A stretch of 64,000 bases of DNA from Sabellastarte sp. h YS-2021 (lineage: Eukaryota; Annelida; Polychaeta; Sabellida; Sabellidae): the NCBI GenBank assembly GCA_964017235.1, contig OZ024938.1:4951454-5015453 (forward strand), written 5' to 3'. Every line of letters starts with the position of its first letter. The first letter of the stretch is position 1. The position numbers and the translations under genes are program-made. The notes beneath the pieces are model-generated. The model had not been told where the DNA came from, ran no database searches, and worked only from the letters and a program-made list of their open reading frames with translations. Shown here one piece after another: positions 54,099 to 64,000 of this stretch.

Positions 54099-57000
54099 TG
54101 TTATGCATGGAATTATAAATTTCATGCATAGATGAGGAAAAACTTTGGTATCACTTTTGAAAAACATGATTTTGCATACTTTATTAACAGAAAGTTTACA
54201 GATATGTAGGAAATATGGAAACTATGTTACTTAAAAAAAATGAAAGTGGTAAAGAAAGTTAAATAAACAGTGTTTATTTCTGTATTAATTGTTTCAAATA
54301 TGTTATATCTTTGTTGGCACATTAATACAACTAAAATATTCAGAAACCTAAGTAGTACAATCAGAATTTCTACTTTATAACAGTTGACTATTTCCAGGGT
54401 GAAAATTTACATAATGTCATAAAATGCATAAAATAGTACATCCCATAAATAACTAAAATGAACGGATATATGATCAAATTTACATTAATTTATCTTAGAT
54501 GTTCTAAGTATAGAAAAGACTAAAATGTTAACAGAAATGACCTATTTTTGTAAGATTAGCATTTATGTTTTGTGGGGTTAAGGTATAACTTTGTAGCCAT
54601 TATACCCTTTGCAAGCACTGAAGCTGAGGTGTGATTGCAATTGGGTTCTGTAGCTACAAAGGTTTAGTTGGCTTTTTGATCATACTTGTGATCTGTTTTC
54701 ATAAAATCTGTAGAAAGGAGTTTTACACAGTAGTCACATTCATGACCTCTGCCATAAGTTACCTGAGTAGTCAAGGAGGGTTAAGGCACTTCAATCCTGT
54801 GACAGTATGCCTATATACCAAGCAGTGAATTATAAACCATAAACACAGAAGACACTGTTGTAGTACTGTTCAAAGATAATAAAAATGTGTGTTTTAATAT
54901 CTAGTTGATGTTTGAGTTTAATAATTAATCCTAATTAATCTTAATGTCTTATTGTGTGAAATATGTAGTGTTATAACAAGTGTAGCACAATAATTAACAT
55001 TTTTTGCTGCAAAATATACTATTTTCTAGCAAAATATGAAAATAAAGTGTGACCAAGTGTTTACAGGAACATTAAACCAATAAAATACTTTTATGCATGA
55101 AACTTTTTTTTTCGTACATGCTATTACCTATTTCACAATATTTTTTATATATGATTCAGCGTTCCAGCGGTGTGGAAAAGCTTTGTAACTGAACAAAGCG
55201 TGTTAGGACTCTGTCTACCCAAATGTTATTTTAGTGTCTGCATAATTCAATACAAAGCTGAGCGTTGCACGTGTTGTAAGTATAGTATTATACATTAATT
55301 TATGGTGTGTTGTGTATTTCCACAAGTTGTCTGTTTAAATATGACATTATTAATATGATAATGAAAGTTTTCTCTGAGGAAACTGCATTCAGATAAGACA
55401 CTACATTAGCCGTTTGTGTAGAGAAAGAATACCATATTTGCAGGTTGTATTCATGATGAACTCAACTCTGAAGACATGTTAGGCAACACAACATCAATTC
55501 ATGTTAAAACGGTGTCATACTTTGCATGATCTGGACCAAATTGACCAGTTTTATTTCCACTGTGTTATGTATTTGACAAAAACACTGGCAAATGTGGACC
55601 TCAAAGTTTTGTATTTATTCTTTGGATACATTTTGCTGATTTGCCAAAATTCTGTAAGCTATAAACAGAGGGAAGGAAGAAATATTTTATTGAAATCCAT
55701 GCATAAATAATGGAGAAACTTTAAGTTGAAGTATTAATATTCGCTTAGGGTGTCCCTTTCTAAGGATCCGTTCACGGAAGAATTGTTCGAAAGAAGTGAA
55801 AGGTAAGTCAATACTGAAACTAAGTGGTGGATACTAAAGGTCAAACAAATGCTTGTTGCAGATATTTAAACTTGTATTGCTCACAAAGACATAACGCAAA
55901 TTAATTTGTATTTTCAGCTATTTCTGCAGACCCCTTGGCTGTTTTAGTTCCAGTAACTGACTGAGGTACTGTCCAGTAACATGTGAAAATGTGTATTTAT
56001 TGTGATACATAGTGATATTTTGGGATACACAACCAGTTAGATTGGATACATTCTGACAAATAGGTGCTTGGATTAAATTTAGCTCAGTTTTGCTCAAGGT
56101 TGATCTGTGAACAGTACCTCTACCAAGCTGCAAATATCTTTTATGAAAGTTTATACTTAAAAATTTAAGGAGTTCTGCGATCCAAAAAAGCACAGAAAAC
56201 AGAAAAAAGCGCATGAAAACAGAAAAAAAACTTCAAATTAACATTCATTTTATTCTGCATACTGTATAACACATATTGTGCTATATATTTTCTCTCTTGT
56301 ACCATCTTCAGATTCTTCCCAGACAACTTGAACCAACAATGATGAAGTCAAAGTGGTAGGCATATTTTATCCAGTCTGAAATTATGGCTATGCACCAATT
56401 TTTGCTCAGAGAGTCACCCCATATATTTAGTTTCTGATCCATTTAGTTTTTTTGGTAATGTGAAGGCCAAGCTTTGTAATTTCATTGTGGTTTGACATGT
56501 GTTGCATTTTATAGTCTTTATTGTTATGTTTAAGTCACTAGTAAACTTTATTAATTGTGAGTGCTATTGTTTATGTTGCTGTTTAAATTAATATATGACT
56601 TCACCACAGCATTGTTTGTTTTCAGGCCAGTGTTTGTGATATGCTGTGCATTTGTTAGTGCTGCTATCTTCCATTTTCATAAGATATCAGATTCATACAT
56701 TAGAACAAAACCATATACTGGTAAGTGTGAATATATCATTGCTATTCATTTAATTCTTTAACAAGTAAAGGTCTTTTCTAGAACTGCCTGATTTTCCTTC
56801 ATGCAGTATCATAACTGTGACATCACCATAGCTTTTAATACAAAGAAGTGACTGATACATGATAGGTTATGCAGGAGTTTCTCAAAAATCTCAAATACAT
56901 AGCCAAAGAAAATATGTTATTGTGACGTGGTGTCTCATTTGATCTGATATATAAGTATGTTAGCAAAATAAATAAGCGGGACAAATTCAGCCATATATGC

Positions 57001-57499
57001 TTTGAATATAGATAACGTAAATTAAACCAAACATGAAAGACGTTTGTATTGTGAAACCAGACATTTAATGCTAACATAGCCTCCTTGTACAGTTGTTAAA
57101 TTACTGGAAATGTTGGCGTATTTAAGCATGCAAAACATGCTTAAGTAAGTATACTTGCCCAAATGTCATTGTTGAATTTGATTTCTAAAATGGTAGGCTG
57201 CGCAGTGAACACGAACAGGTCTTTTGCGCAATGCTCAAATCGCGAATATAGAATGGTAAATAAAACAACTCTGTTGAATTCTGCGTGCATCGTCCCTTCA
57301 CATACAAATGTAAACAAACAATTCACGATAGAATAAGTGGTTACAATATTCATAAAACTGTCATATTTTGCTTCATTTTAACAAAAAAAATATCATTTTA
57401 AAGCTTACGACAAAATGAAAGTATCTACACCGACAATATGTCAATATTTCATGACTATTTCTGTGAAAATAGTGTAACAAAATACTTGTTTTTTTATCC
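54099..57499. other. Non-coding stretch, nothing firmly recognised
   Basis: AT-rich sequence, probably host intergenic or intronic. Open frames (for example 55501-55710, 56561-56761) are short and lack domains. No repeat family with a second copy in this window was found. Confidence 0.35.
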
Positions 57500-59551
57500 T
57501 AGCCCTTTCACTACCATGTGTGTCGACTAGCAGTCGACATCAATGTGTATTACAAGGGACCATGTCTGTCGACCAAGGGTCGATGGCAATAATATATATG
57601 GTCGATGGTCCAGTTTTCCTGCTAGCACTGGTTTTCGTGTGTTTGCAGCACATTTAACAATATCTCTGCCAATATAAAACGAAATTTCTTCAAATAAAAA
57701 CTGACAAAATCTACTGGTATTTTTCTTTAAAATGATACTTTTATCATTTCTGTAGTTTAATCAGGTACTTGGATACCACTTGCTACACTCTTTTAGTCCT
57801 TATTTTGGGTTCATGCAATAGTTTGTTTGCCAATAAATTTTTATCAATGTAATGTGAAATTTTGTTAATCTTTAATTGCTTGTAAATCTGCCAATACATA
57901 ACCAATTTTTACAATTAAAACACCATTGGAAACTTTGTGTAGAGTTCAACAGTTATGTCTTTGTTTTTGTATAATATTGTGCAAAAATTGTTTAATTTTA
58001 AAGTTTATGAAATAGCCAACAGATAGCATGAAAACTGGACCAGTAACCCTGTGACATATAACCTTTGACATTCAAATTAAACGAATGCAACAAATATTTT
58101 TCAGCATTTTAGTGGATATTTTCTTCATAATTCAGCATAAATAATGCCTGAAGTATTTTATAGTTGTGGAGAACTTAGTGTAAACTTGTTTTATCACATA
58201 CTTTATTGATATTTTTATTAAGTAGCATGATTACTGGTGCAACTGACATATTTCTTCTTTCCCTTCAGTGTACTGTAATACGTTTTCTTTGGTGTATCAG
58301 TATTAAACCGATTTTTTAAGTATTTTATATGAAAGTTATGCTATATTTAAAAACAAATTCACCATTTCACCTATTTTAACTGGGGCCGATTTCACAAAGG
58401 GACTTAAGACCAGATTTAGACTTAAATTTAAGACTTTGGTCTTAAATTTTGTCAAAAGAATGATAAGTCTGTGGTCTTAGACTTAACGGATTTCACAAAG
58501 CAGCTAAGTCAATGAAATTGCTAAGTCAGTGGACTTAACTTTAAGTCTGGGAGGTAGTGGGCTTAAATTTTGTAAAGAGGACTTAAATATGGCCGCTGTA
58601 AACTTTTCTCCACTTCAAAATTTGAAATGGCTGTAAATAAAGTATAATTACACAGAACACCTCACTAAAGTAGTCTTTGGGAAGTTTATATGTGGTAACA
58701 AGGTTTTCCCATTTCAAAAAAGCACTTTTCGTTAGATAAAATGCATTAAATGAAGGATATATGTCACCAATATTATATTTTAAATAGATATAAACGGTCA
58801 CATGACACAGAAAACCACTGTGGTTATTTGATAAGCTTGGACTTAGCTAAGTCACCTTTGTGAAATCCATTTTAAGTCCCAGACCTAGCTAAGACCAAAG
58901 TCTTATATTTAAGTCCCTGACTTATCCAATAAAGTGACTTAGTTTAAGTCCTTTATTGAAATCGGCCCCTGGTTTCTGTAGATATTATAGAAATAGACAA
59001 CAACGAGCGAGGGGTTATAGGCGATTTTACAACGATTAGCGATATTAGGATCACGAAGGCGAAGGATAAACGTCCTTAAACTTTAGCAGATTCATGTCAG
59101 TATATTCTATGTTCAAATATAAGAATTCCTGAATATCATGTTTACTATTATTTGTCTATTTGATTAAGAAAATCCAAGCTGTTACTTCAAGTTTACTTTT
59201 TGCAGAGCAGCATTGTGAGCGATAAAATAGAACTCATGAGGTTATGCAGGGTTTCACAGAGCAATTTTTTCGTGTCTTAGCCAATCAGAATCGCGGACAC
59301 AGCCGTGTCATGTTAGAATGCCGTATTTACCGCATATAGCTGCATATTGTTTACTCGTGGTTATTTTTATTTGGGGAATTCCCACAAATTTTCCCATTCG
59401 ACTTTCATCAATTCCTAATGAACTATGCTGAAAAATACCGCAAATAAAGTGTATAAGGTAGTGAGTTATTTTACTTCATTGGCGTTTCTGATGTGATATG
59501 ATGTCATATGGCTACAGTCCCATGGAATAATGTTCAGTAGCGAAAGGGCTA
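57500..59551. mobile_element. TA-flanked non-autonomous element with 13-bp TIRs
   Basis: The left end TA-GCCCTTTCACTAC (57500-57514) is mirrored by GTAGCGAAAGGGC-TA (59537-59551): one mismatch in the TIR and TA on both outer sides, a Tc1/mariner-like target. The left arm holds two GTCGAC palindromes ('gtcgactagcagtcgac' at 57524-57540). There is no transposase. It contains MITE copy 2 (58382-58969), so that MITE came later. Confidence 0.5.
58382..58969. mobile_element. MITE, copy 2 (588 bp)
   Basis: Same ends and internal sequence as 14783-15361, in the same orientation. It starts GGGGCCGATTTCAC and ends TGAAATCGGCCCC. Differences are mostly single bases plus small indels. Confidence 0.88.
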
Positions 59552-59664
59552 GATATCACTATGCATGTTTAGTTAATGGAACAGCTAACATGGCGTTGCA
59601 TTTGTTTTGATTTTTGCATGAGATTTACCCCTTATTTTGAACAAAATATCAATGTAACCATTTT

Positions 59665-59826
59665 AGAATAGGAATGAAAGACAAATTCTTGTGCTTTATG
59701 ATGGTTTTAAACTATCGATCTGCTGTGTTAAAGCACTCAGCCTTTGGACTTCTTGGCTTTAATATTCAGCCGATTGATAGTTTAAAACCATCATAAAGCA
59801 CTCGAATATGTCTTTTATTCCTATAT
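59665..59826. repeat. Foldback repeat, arms of about 57 bp
   Basis: 'tgctttatgatggttttaaactatcgatc' (59693-59721) is the inverse of 'gattgatagtttaaaaccatcataaagca' (59771-59801). The match extends outwards through 'aggaatgaaagacaaattc' / 'gaatatgtcttttattcct'. The loop is about 50 bp. It lies 30 bp before the glycosyltransferase ATG. Confidence 0.85.
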
Positions 59827-59857
59827 TAAAGATACTTTCTGGTATCTAGAAAATTTT

Positions 59858-61213
59858 ATGCAATATTTTACACATTGTGCTCTTATGGTGATTATTTTAG
59901 TTCATTTGAAAGAAAGTCAACACAAGAAAACTCATCTGAAAAACATAACTGATGAATTTATGAAGGGTGGGAAGATTCCTTGTAATACACTTATCAGGCC
60001 CACGATGAGTCAGTTTGTCCCCACTGGACCACCATGGCATTTGGAGAGAAGTGGGGGGTATGTTATTGTCATCCACTCAGCATTCTATGATGACAGACCG
60101 CAAGGTGGAAAACTGCCTACCATACACCTTTTGTCTATCAGCGATGTAGATGTTCGGACTTCTCTTTACTGTTATATCTGGTATCTAGGACTTGATGATC
60201 CCTATGTTGCTAAAGCCCAGTTATCCCGCATCTCCTATAACTATAGAAATCCAGGAGAATTGAAACAACACTTCAATACAACAAAATTTTTCATTGATTA
60301 CATCGTATCGTGCACGCTTCCGACCAGTCGTGTTATTCCAACCCATGTCTCACTCACAGCAGAGCATTGTAAAGCCTCTGATATACTAATACCAGTGACT
60401 GTGCCCCAGAAACCAACCACAACTTTGGACTTTGGTGTTTGTGTGGGCCCAAGTTTTGGTCATATTGATGAAGCTAAGATAGTGGAATGGTTTGAACTGA
60501 ATAAAATCTTTGGAGTGAAAGAATTCAGTATCTACAATGTGTCCATAGATGCAAGTATGAATAAAGTTTTTGCACATTACTTATCTAATAAGGAATTGAT
60601 TGTACATGAAATGCCTCCAATAGTGCCCAGATATGATGATATTGCAGCATACCTAAACACACTGCCTGCTGAAAACCACTGTCTCTTTACAAACATGTAC
60701 AGGTATAAGCACATTGTGGTGATAGACTTTGATGAATATATCACACCAAAACAAAATAACACTTACTCACAGTTAGTTGGCATACTGAATAAAAGTTATA
60801 ACAACAAACCCTGGAGCTCCTACACATTTTTTAACCAATATTTCTTCAATGGTTATCCATTAGATACCAGTCAGCCAGAATATTTGAGTGTACTCCAAAA
60901 AAGAATCCGCTTCGATACTAGTGACTACATGTGGGTCCCCAAGTCATTCATCAATCCACACAACTGCATGTTTTTTATGCCTCACCACTGTTTCAAGTCA
61001 TTTTCAGGAATCCCACTGGTCACCCGTGTTCCCGCCAACCTGGCTACCAACCACCACTACAGAGAGTGTTACTATCCTCCTAAACATAAATACTCTGGCA
61101 AGTGTAAACAGCAATTGGAGATTAGAAATCCTGATAACACCATGTTACTTTACAAGAGTGAGTTGGAAACAAAAGTGAAGCAAGTACTGAGGAAAATAGG
61201 TTATTTTGATTAA
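59858..61213 (+). CDS. GT92 (DUF23-type) glycosyltransferase
   Basis: Intact 451-codon frame, host-like. The N-terminus has a weak hydrophobic segment ('CALMVIILVHL'), which could be a type II membrane anchor for the Golgi. The catalytic region starts at 'DFGVCVGPSFGHIDEAKIVEWFELNKIFGVKEFSIYN' (residues about 189-225), the opening of the family 92 domain. 'IVVIDFDEYI' (about 286-295) is the DxD-like metal and nucleotide-sugar site, and 'HHCFKSFSGI' follows near 380. GT92 enzymes add galactose or related sugars to glycans. The open frame extends upstream to a TAA in the foldback, and 'ctttctggtatctag' just before the ATG could be a splice acceptor. This may therefore be the last exon of a longer gene. 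AATAAA-like signals lie near 61684 and 61763. Confidence 0.88.
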   Translation: MQYFTHCALMVIILVHLKESQHKKTHLKNITDEFMKGGKIPCNTLIRPTMSQFVPTGPPWHLERSGGYVIVIHSAFYDDRPQGGKLPTIHLLSISDVDVRTSLYCYIWYLGLDDPYVAKAQLSRISYNYRNPGELKQHFNTTKFFIDYIVSCTLPTSRVIPTHVSLTAEHCKASDILIPVTVPQKPTTTLDFGVCVGPSFGHIDEAKIVEWFELNKIFGVKEFSIYNVSIDASMNKVFAHYLSNKELIVHEMPPIVPRYDDIAAYLNTLPAENHCLFTNMYRYKHIVVIDFDEYITPKQNNTYSQLVGILNKSYNNKPWSSYTFFNQYFFNGYPLDTSQPEYLSVLQKRIRFDTSDYMWVPKSFINPHNCMFFMPHHCFKSFSGIPLVTRVPANLATNHHYRECYYPPKHKYSGKCKQQLEIRNPDNTMLLYKSELETKVKQVLRKIGYFD

Positions 61214-62322
61214 ACGTTTTGTAGTAATCACTGCCTGAAAGGTCATATGGGATTGCAGTGTTTTATTACACTTTATTTTATGGCTAATTATGTGCTGGTT
61301 TGATGCTCTAAACTATAGAGATATAAGCATGAGAAAGCCTGCATATATGCTGAATTTACGATGGGTTAAATAACACCTGAGAGTTGTTTGTTTTAAATGT
61401 CCAATATCTTTCATTAATGGCCAGTTGTCCCTATAACTGATAATGACCATATATGTAAACCCTTTGACAGATTTCAAAAGAAACCTTATAGAAATGTGTT
61501 ATTTCACTAGGTTAATAGTCTCCGAAGTGTTACTACTTAACATAATAAACTATTGACTTGGTCTCTTCGCGACCTTTTTAACCAGTCCATTATTTTGAAA
61601 TATTGGACACTTACTTGGCCATTAACCTCTCACACTTTTTTGTCAATCTATCATGGTAAATTTATTTGTAAACACACAGTGAAAATAAATCGTTGGTATG
61701 TGATAAAAGAGTGAACATACATCTTCTTAAGCAATCAAAATTGTGAACACAATGTGACATGCTAAAATAAAGTTTTAAGCAAGGCTGGCCTCAAACACAA
61801 TTCCCAATGCTAAATCTTCCACTTTTAGAGTAAACTATGAAGATGATAAATTGCAGTAAATTGTAATCAAAGTGTTTAAATATGTCAAATTATTTTTTCT
61901 TAAAGATTTCCTATACTTAAACTTGTTTCAGATTGTTTAACAAAAAGGTGCCCAAAATAAAGTACAAACAAAAAATATCAAACCCACTCTAAGATGCTAT
62001 TTTTTTAAATATTCATACGTTTTGCATTGGTATGTTTTTTCTATATTCAGTGACCACAAATATGAGAAATATTGAAGTATATTAAAAAAGCACAAACATA
62101 TATGGTCAACTTAAGCCTGAGATTTGGTCAAGACTTTTGGTGAATACAGCCCTAGCACTCCAAAGTATCTAATACTTGCAATTTGCAATTGGAAATTGCT
62201 ACCATTTCCAACTGGATATTTTATAACTGTATATTAAATGTTTTGTAACTTGAAATTTAATGCATATGAAACTATGTAAATAATTTTTTAATGAAAAATG
62301 AAATGTGTAAATTTGTTATATT
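61214..62322 (+). other. 3' flank of the glycosyltransferase gene, nothing else recognised
   Basis: AT-rich, no ORF of note. AATAAA at about 61684 and AATAAAG at about 61766 are candidate polyadenylation signals. Confidence 0.45.
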
Positions 62323-62557
62323 CTTTATTTATTTATTTGGGGTTTTACGTCGCTTTCTACACTGTACATGTCATATCACGACAGGTAGTTGGAAGGGCAG
62401 AGGAAACCAATACATACAGTTCATCAGGGTTCTGTACTGTAAACAGCCAACCAACGGCAAGGAACTACCAGCTTTCCCACTTGATGCTGTGCCGGGAACC
62501 AAAACCTGGCCTCAGAGGTGGGAGGAGAGAGTGTTACCACTCTGTCACCATGGCCCC
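62323..62557 (-). mobile_element. tRNA-derived SINE (copy C)
   Basis: Minus-strand copy, nearly full length: head near 62557-62490, body and AAATA tail at 62323-62340. The B box is damaged ('GGTTTTGGTTCC' type), so it is older than copy B. Confidence 0.88.
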
Positions 62558-62843
62558 CTTGTTATATTCGGAAAATACATACATGGTACTAATATTGATG
62601 ATAGTTATGTTGAATGTTTTCCTTTTAAAAATGTTATACATCTTATTGGGCCTCAGTTGAGTGACAACAACTTTGAACATACTGTGAATATCATTCATAT
62701 AATGTCTTTCTTTAAGAATAATTCACTTGAAGTTTAAAATCAACTATTTCAAACTTTTTGTATGCCACCTGAGGGATGTATTTTACAGGGTTACTCTCTT
62801 TACTCTCTTTCTGTTCAGACTATCACAAGTTACATGTACTTGT
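62558..62843. other. Spacer between two SINEs, nothing recognised
   Basis: Short AT-rich spacer; open frames running through it come from SINE C. Confidence 0.4.
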
Positions 62844-63033
62844 GTATTTATTCATTTGGGTTTCAACATTGCTTTCAATACTGTATAGGTGATATCATGA
62901 TGGGTAAAAGGTTCTGTGCTGTAAACTGCCGACCATTAAGCAACTACCAACTTTCCCACATAGGGTCTGGGGTTTGAACCACAGACCTTAGAGGTGGGAA
63001 ACAAGTGTGCTATCACTGTGCCACCGGTTCCCC
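62844..63033 (-). mobile_element. tRNA-derived SINE (copy D), degenerate
   Basis: Minus strand, about 190 bp: 'GGTTCAAACCCC' B box (near 62975), 'gggttgaagc'-like tail words and several deletions. It lies 290 bp from copy C in the same orientation. Confidence 0.8.
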
Positions 63034-63837
63034 AATATTTCGTTATTTCTGGATTAGCTAGAACATTATAAGTTGTGTATATGTATTTATATATTTAATT
63101 CTTTGTCTCTGGAATGTTGGGGAGACTATAATAGTTACATATAAATATAATTTGTTGAGAAATCCATTTAGTTCTGTTTTGATCTCAAAGTTGTTGAATG
63201 TGTTTGAGCTGTGTTTTGGAAGCTGTAGAGGTGACACAGAAGGGCTGCATGATTCAGTTGTGGATGTGATAACGAAAAGCTGTAGAAACAGCATAAAGAA
63301 GTATCAGTGAAGGTTGTTGATTCAGTATAAAGAGCATCAGTGAAGGCTGTGGATTCAGTATAAAGAAGTATAAGTGAAAGCTGTAGATTAAGTATGTTTT
63401 ATACTGAGAGCTGTGGATTTCAGTTGTTGACAGTGTTGTGCATTTTTACAACAGAAGTTAAAATGAACTATTGAAGGAAGAAAAGAACTTTTCTTTCTTG
63501 ACTCATACACAAAGAATCTGGATTGTCACATTTTGCATCCTGACTTTGTTTGACCACCTGTGCATATGACCTTTGGCGATACCAGGTCCAATCAGTCCTA
63601 AAGTTGCTGCCCTCGCCACATCCCAACATTGTGTTGTATACAGTTCTATCTTGAAATGTTCAATGCATTTTCCCAGAGGCCTGTGCCAGTTGACCTTCGT
63701 TTTTTTGTTAAAAATTGTGGTGACTTCTACCCCCTTTGGCCTTTCAATTATCTTGGTCAGTGGACAACTATGCTATGTATGGTTACTTGTCATCGACCTA
63801 GACCTTGAGAGAATCGGAAGAGGGGTCTTCACATAAA
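63034..63837. repeat. Non-coding, with a short tandem repeat at 63296-63425
   Basis: Three to four diverged units of about 33-40 bp ('aagaagtatcagtgaaggttgttgattcagtata') begin near 63296, 63333 and 63362. Otherwise nothing recognised; the frame at 63573-63836 has no domain. Confidence 0.55.
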
Positions 63838-64000
63838 CAAGGCCAGAAGAACCTTCGGTCTACTAGCGCGAGCACAAGACCATTAGAGACACGAGTAGTG
63901 CCCCGAAGTGGTCACCCCTCCCGGGACTAACTTAGCCAATTGTTGCTTAACTTCAGTAAACGGACAGATGCTTATCACGCTAGGCCACAATTCATGAAAG
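63838..64000 (-). repeat. 5S-rRNA-like sequence, probably a 5S-derived SINE, cut by the window end
   Basis: Minus strand: 'CTGAAGTTAAGCAAC' (about 63954-63940), 'CTAAGTTAGTCCCGGG' and 'AGGGGTGACCAC' (about 63920-63908) line up with the internal promoter part of eukaryotic 5S rRNA (GAAG-TTAAGCAAC, GGTTAGTAC, GGGTGACC). Upstream 'GCCTAGCGTGATAAGC' (about 63984) resembles the 5S start. The downstream body (63900-63838) is not 5S-like, which suggests a SINE with a 5S-derived head rather than a 5S gene. Confidence 0.6.

Noticed and set aside
57197..57270. THAP-type zinc finger exon ('MVGCAVNTNRS')
   Set aside because: Only the first few residues resemble a THAP start; the rest of the domain is missing in all frames.

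Overview
The window is animal nuclear DNA, most likely from a bivalve or other marine mollusc. It is AT-rich, with spliced genes, tRNA-derived SINEs that have Pol III boxes, DIRS, Ty3, Penelope-like, L2-like, Harbinger and Polinton elements, and one GT92-type glycosyltransferase gene. That gene (59858-61213) is the only convincing ordinary host gene; nearly everything else is mobile or repetitive DNA. The organism is inferred from this repertoire and is not proven.

Layout. 1-7270: dispersed and tandem repeats, including a 'GTAGCCA' minisatellite (5120-6150) and a short array (6180-6545) related to a larger satellite at 31880-33090. 7270-11527 (minus strand): a decayed DIRS-type tyrosine-recombinase retrotransposon. 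11777-13955: a TTAA-bounded element inside a flanking repeat. 14783-15361: a MITE with a second copy at 58382-58969. 18113-25042, resuming at 45816 and running to about 46270: one decayed Ty3-type LTR retrotransposon.

The centrepiece is a complete Polinton/Maverick (adintovirus-like) element of 20,773 bp at 25043-45815. It has about 105-bp terminal inverted repeats starting AGT and a perfect 6-bp target-site duplication TCTGAT (25037-25042 and 45816-45821). It sits inside the last open stretch of the Ty3 integrase ORF, and that reading frame resumes exactly on the other side. Its right half holds the morphogenesis and replication genes: packaging ATPase, two small conserved genes, chromodomain integrase, a capsid-associated protein, a lysine-rich protein, a major-capsid-type protein, an adenain-like protease, and a minus-strand protein-primed-type DNA polymerase B with N-terminal zinc fingers. 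The polymerase ORF continues without a break into a C-terminal NADAR (YbiA-like) domain. Its left half is cargo: a BIR (IAP-type) gene, a tandem PC4-like gene, a spliced double-RING gene, an acidic protein and two spliced membrane-glycoprotein-like genes. One intron of the latter contains the 168-169-bp satellite array. Most Polinton genes carry one to several stops or 1-bp frameshifts, so this copy looks dead unless assembly indels explain them.

46270-51720: a Penelope-like fragment with diverging GIY-YIG pieces and a hammerhead-like core, a truncated Harbinger transposase and an L2/CR1-like reverse transcriptase fragment. 53977-54098: four copies of a 24-bp palindrome. 57500-59551: a TA-flanked element carrying the second MITE copy. 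59665-59826: a foldback directly upstream of the glycosyltransferase ORF. 62323-63033: two SINEs. 63838-64000: a 5S-rRNA-like sequence running off the window.

The Polinton gene set reads as a virus-like element: a virion and replication module, plus cargo of the kinds that in other viruses affect apoptosis, ubiquitin signalling, transcription, the cell surface and ADP-ribose chemistry. The cargo functions are inferred from domains only.
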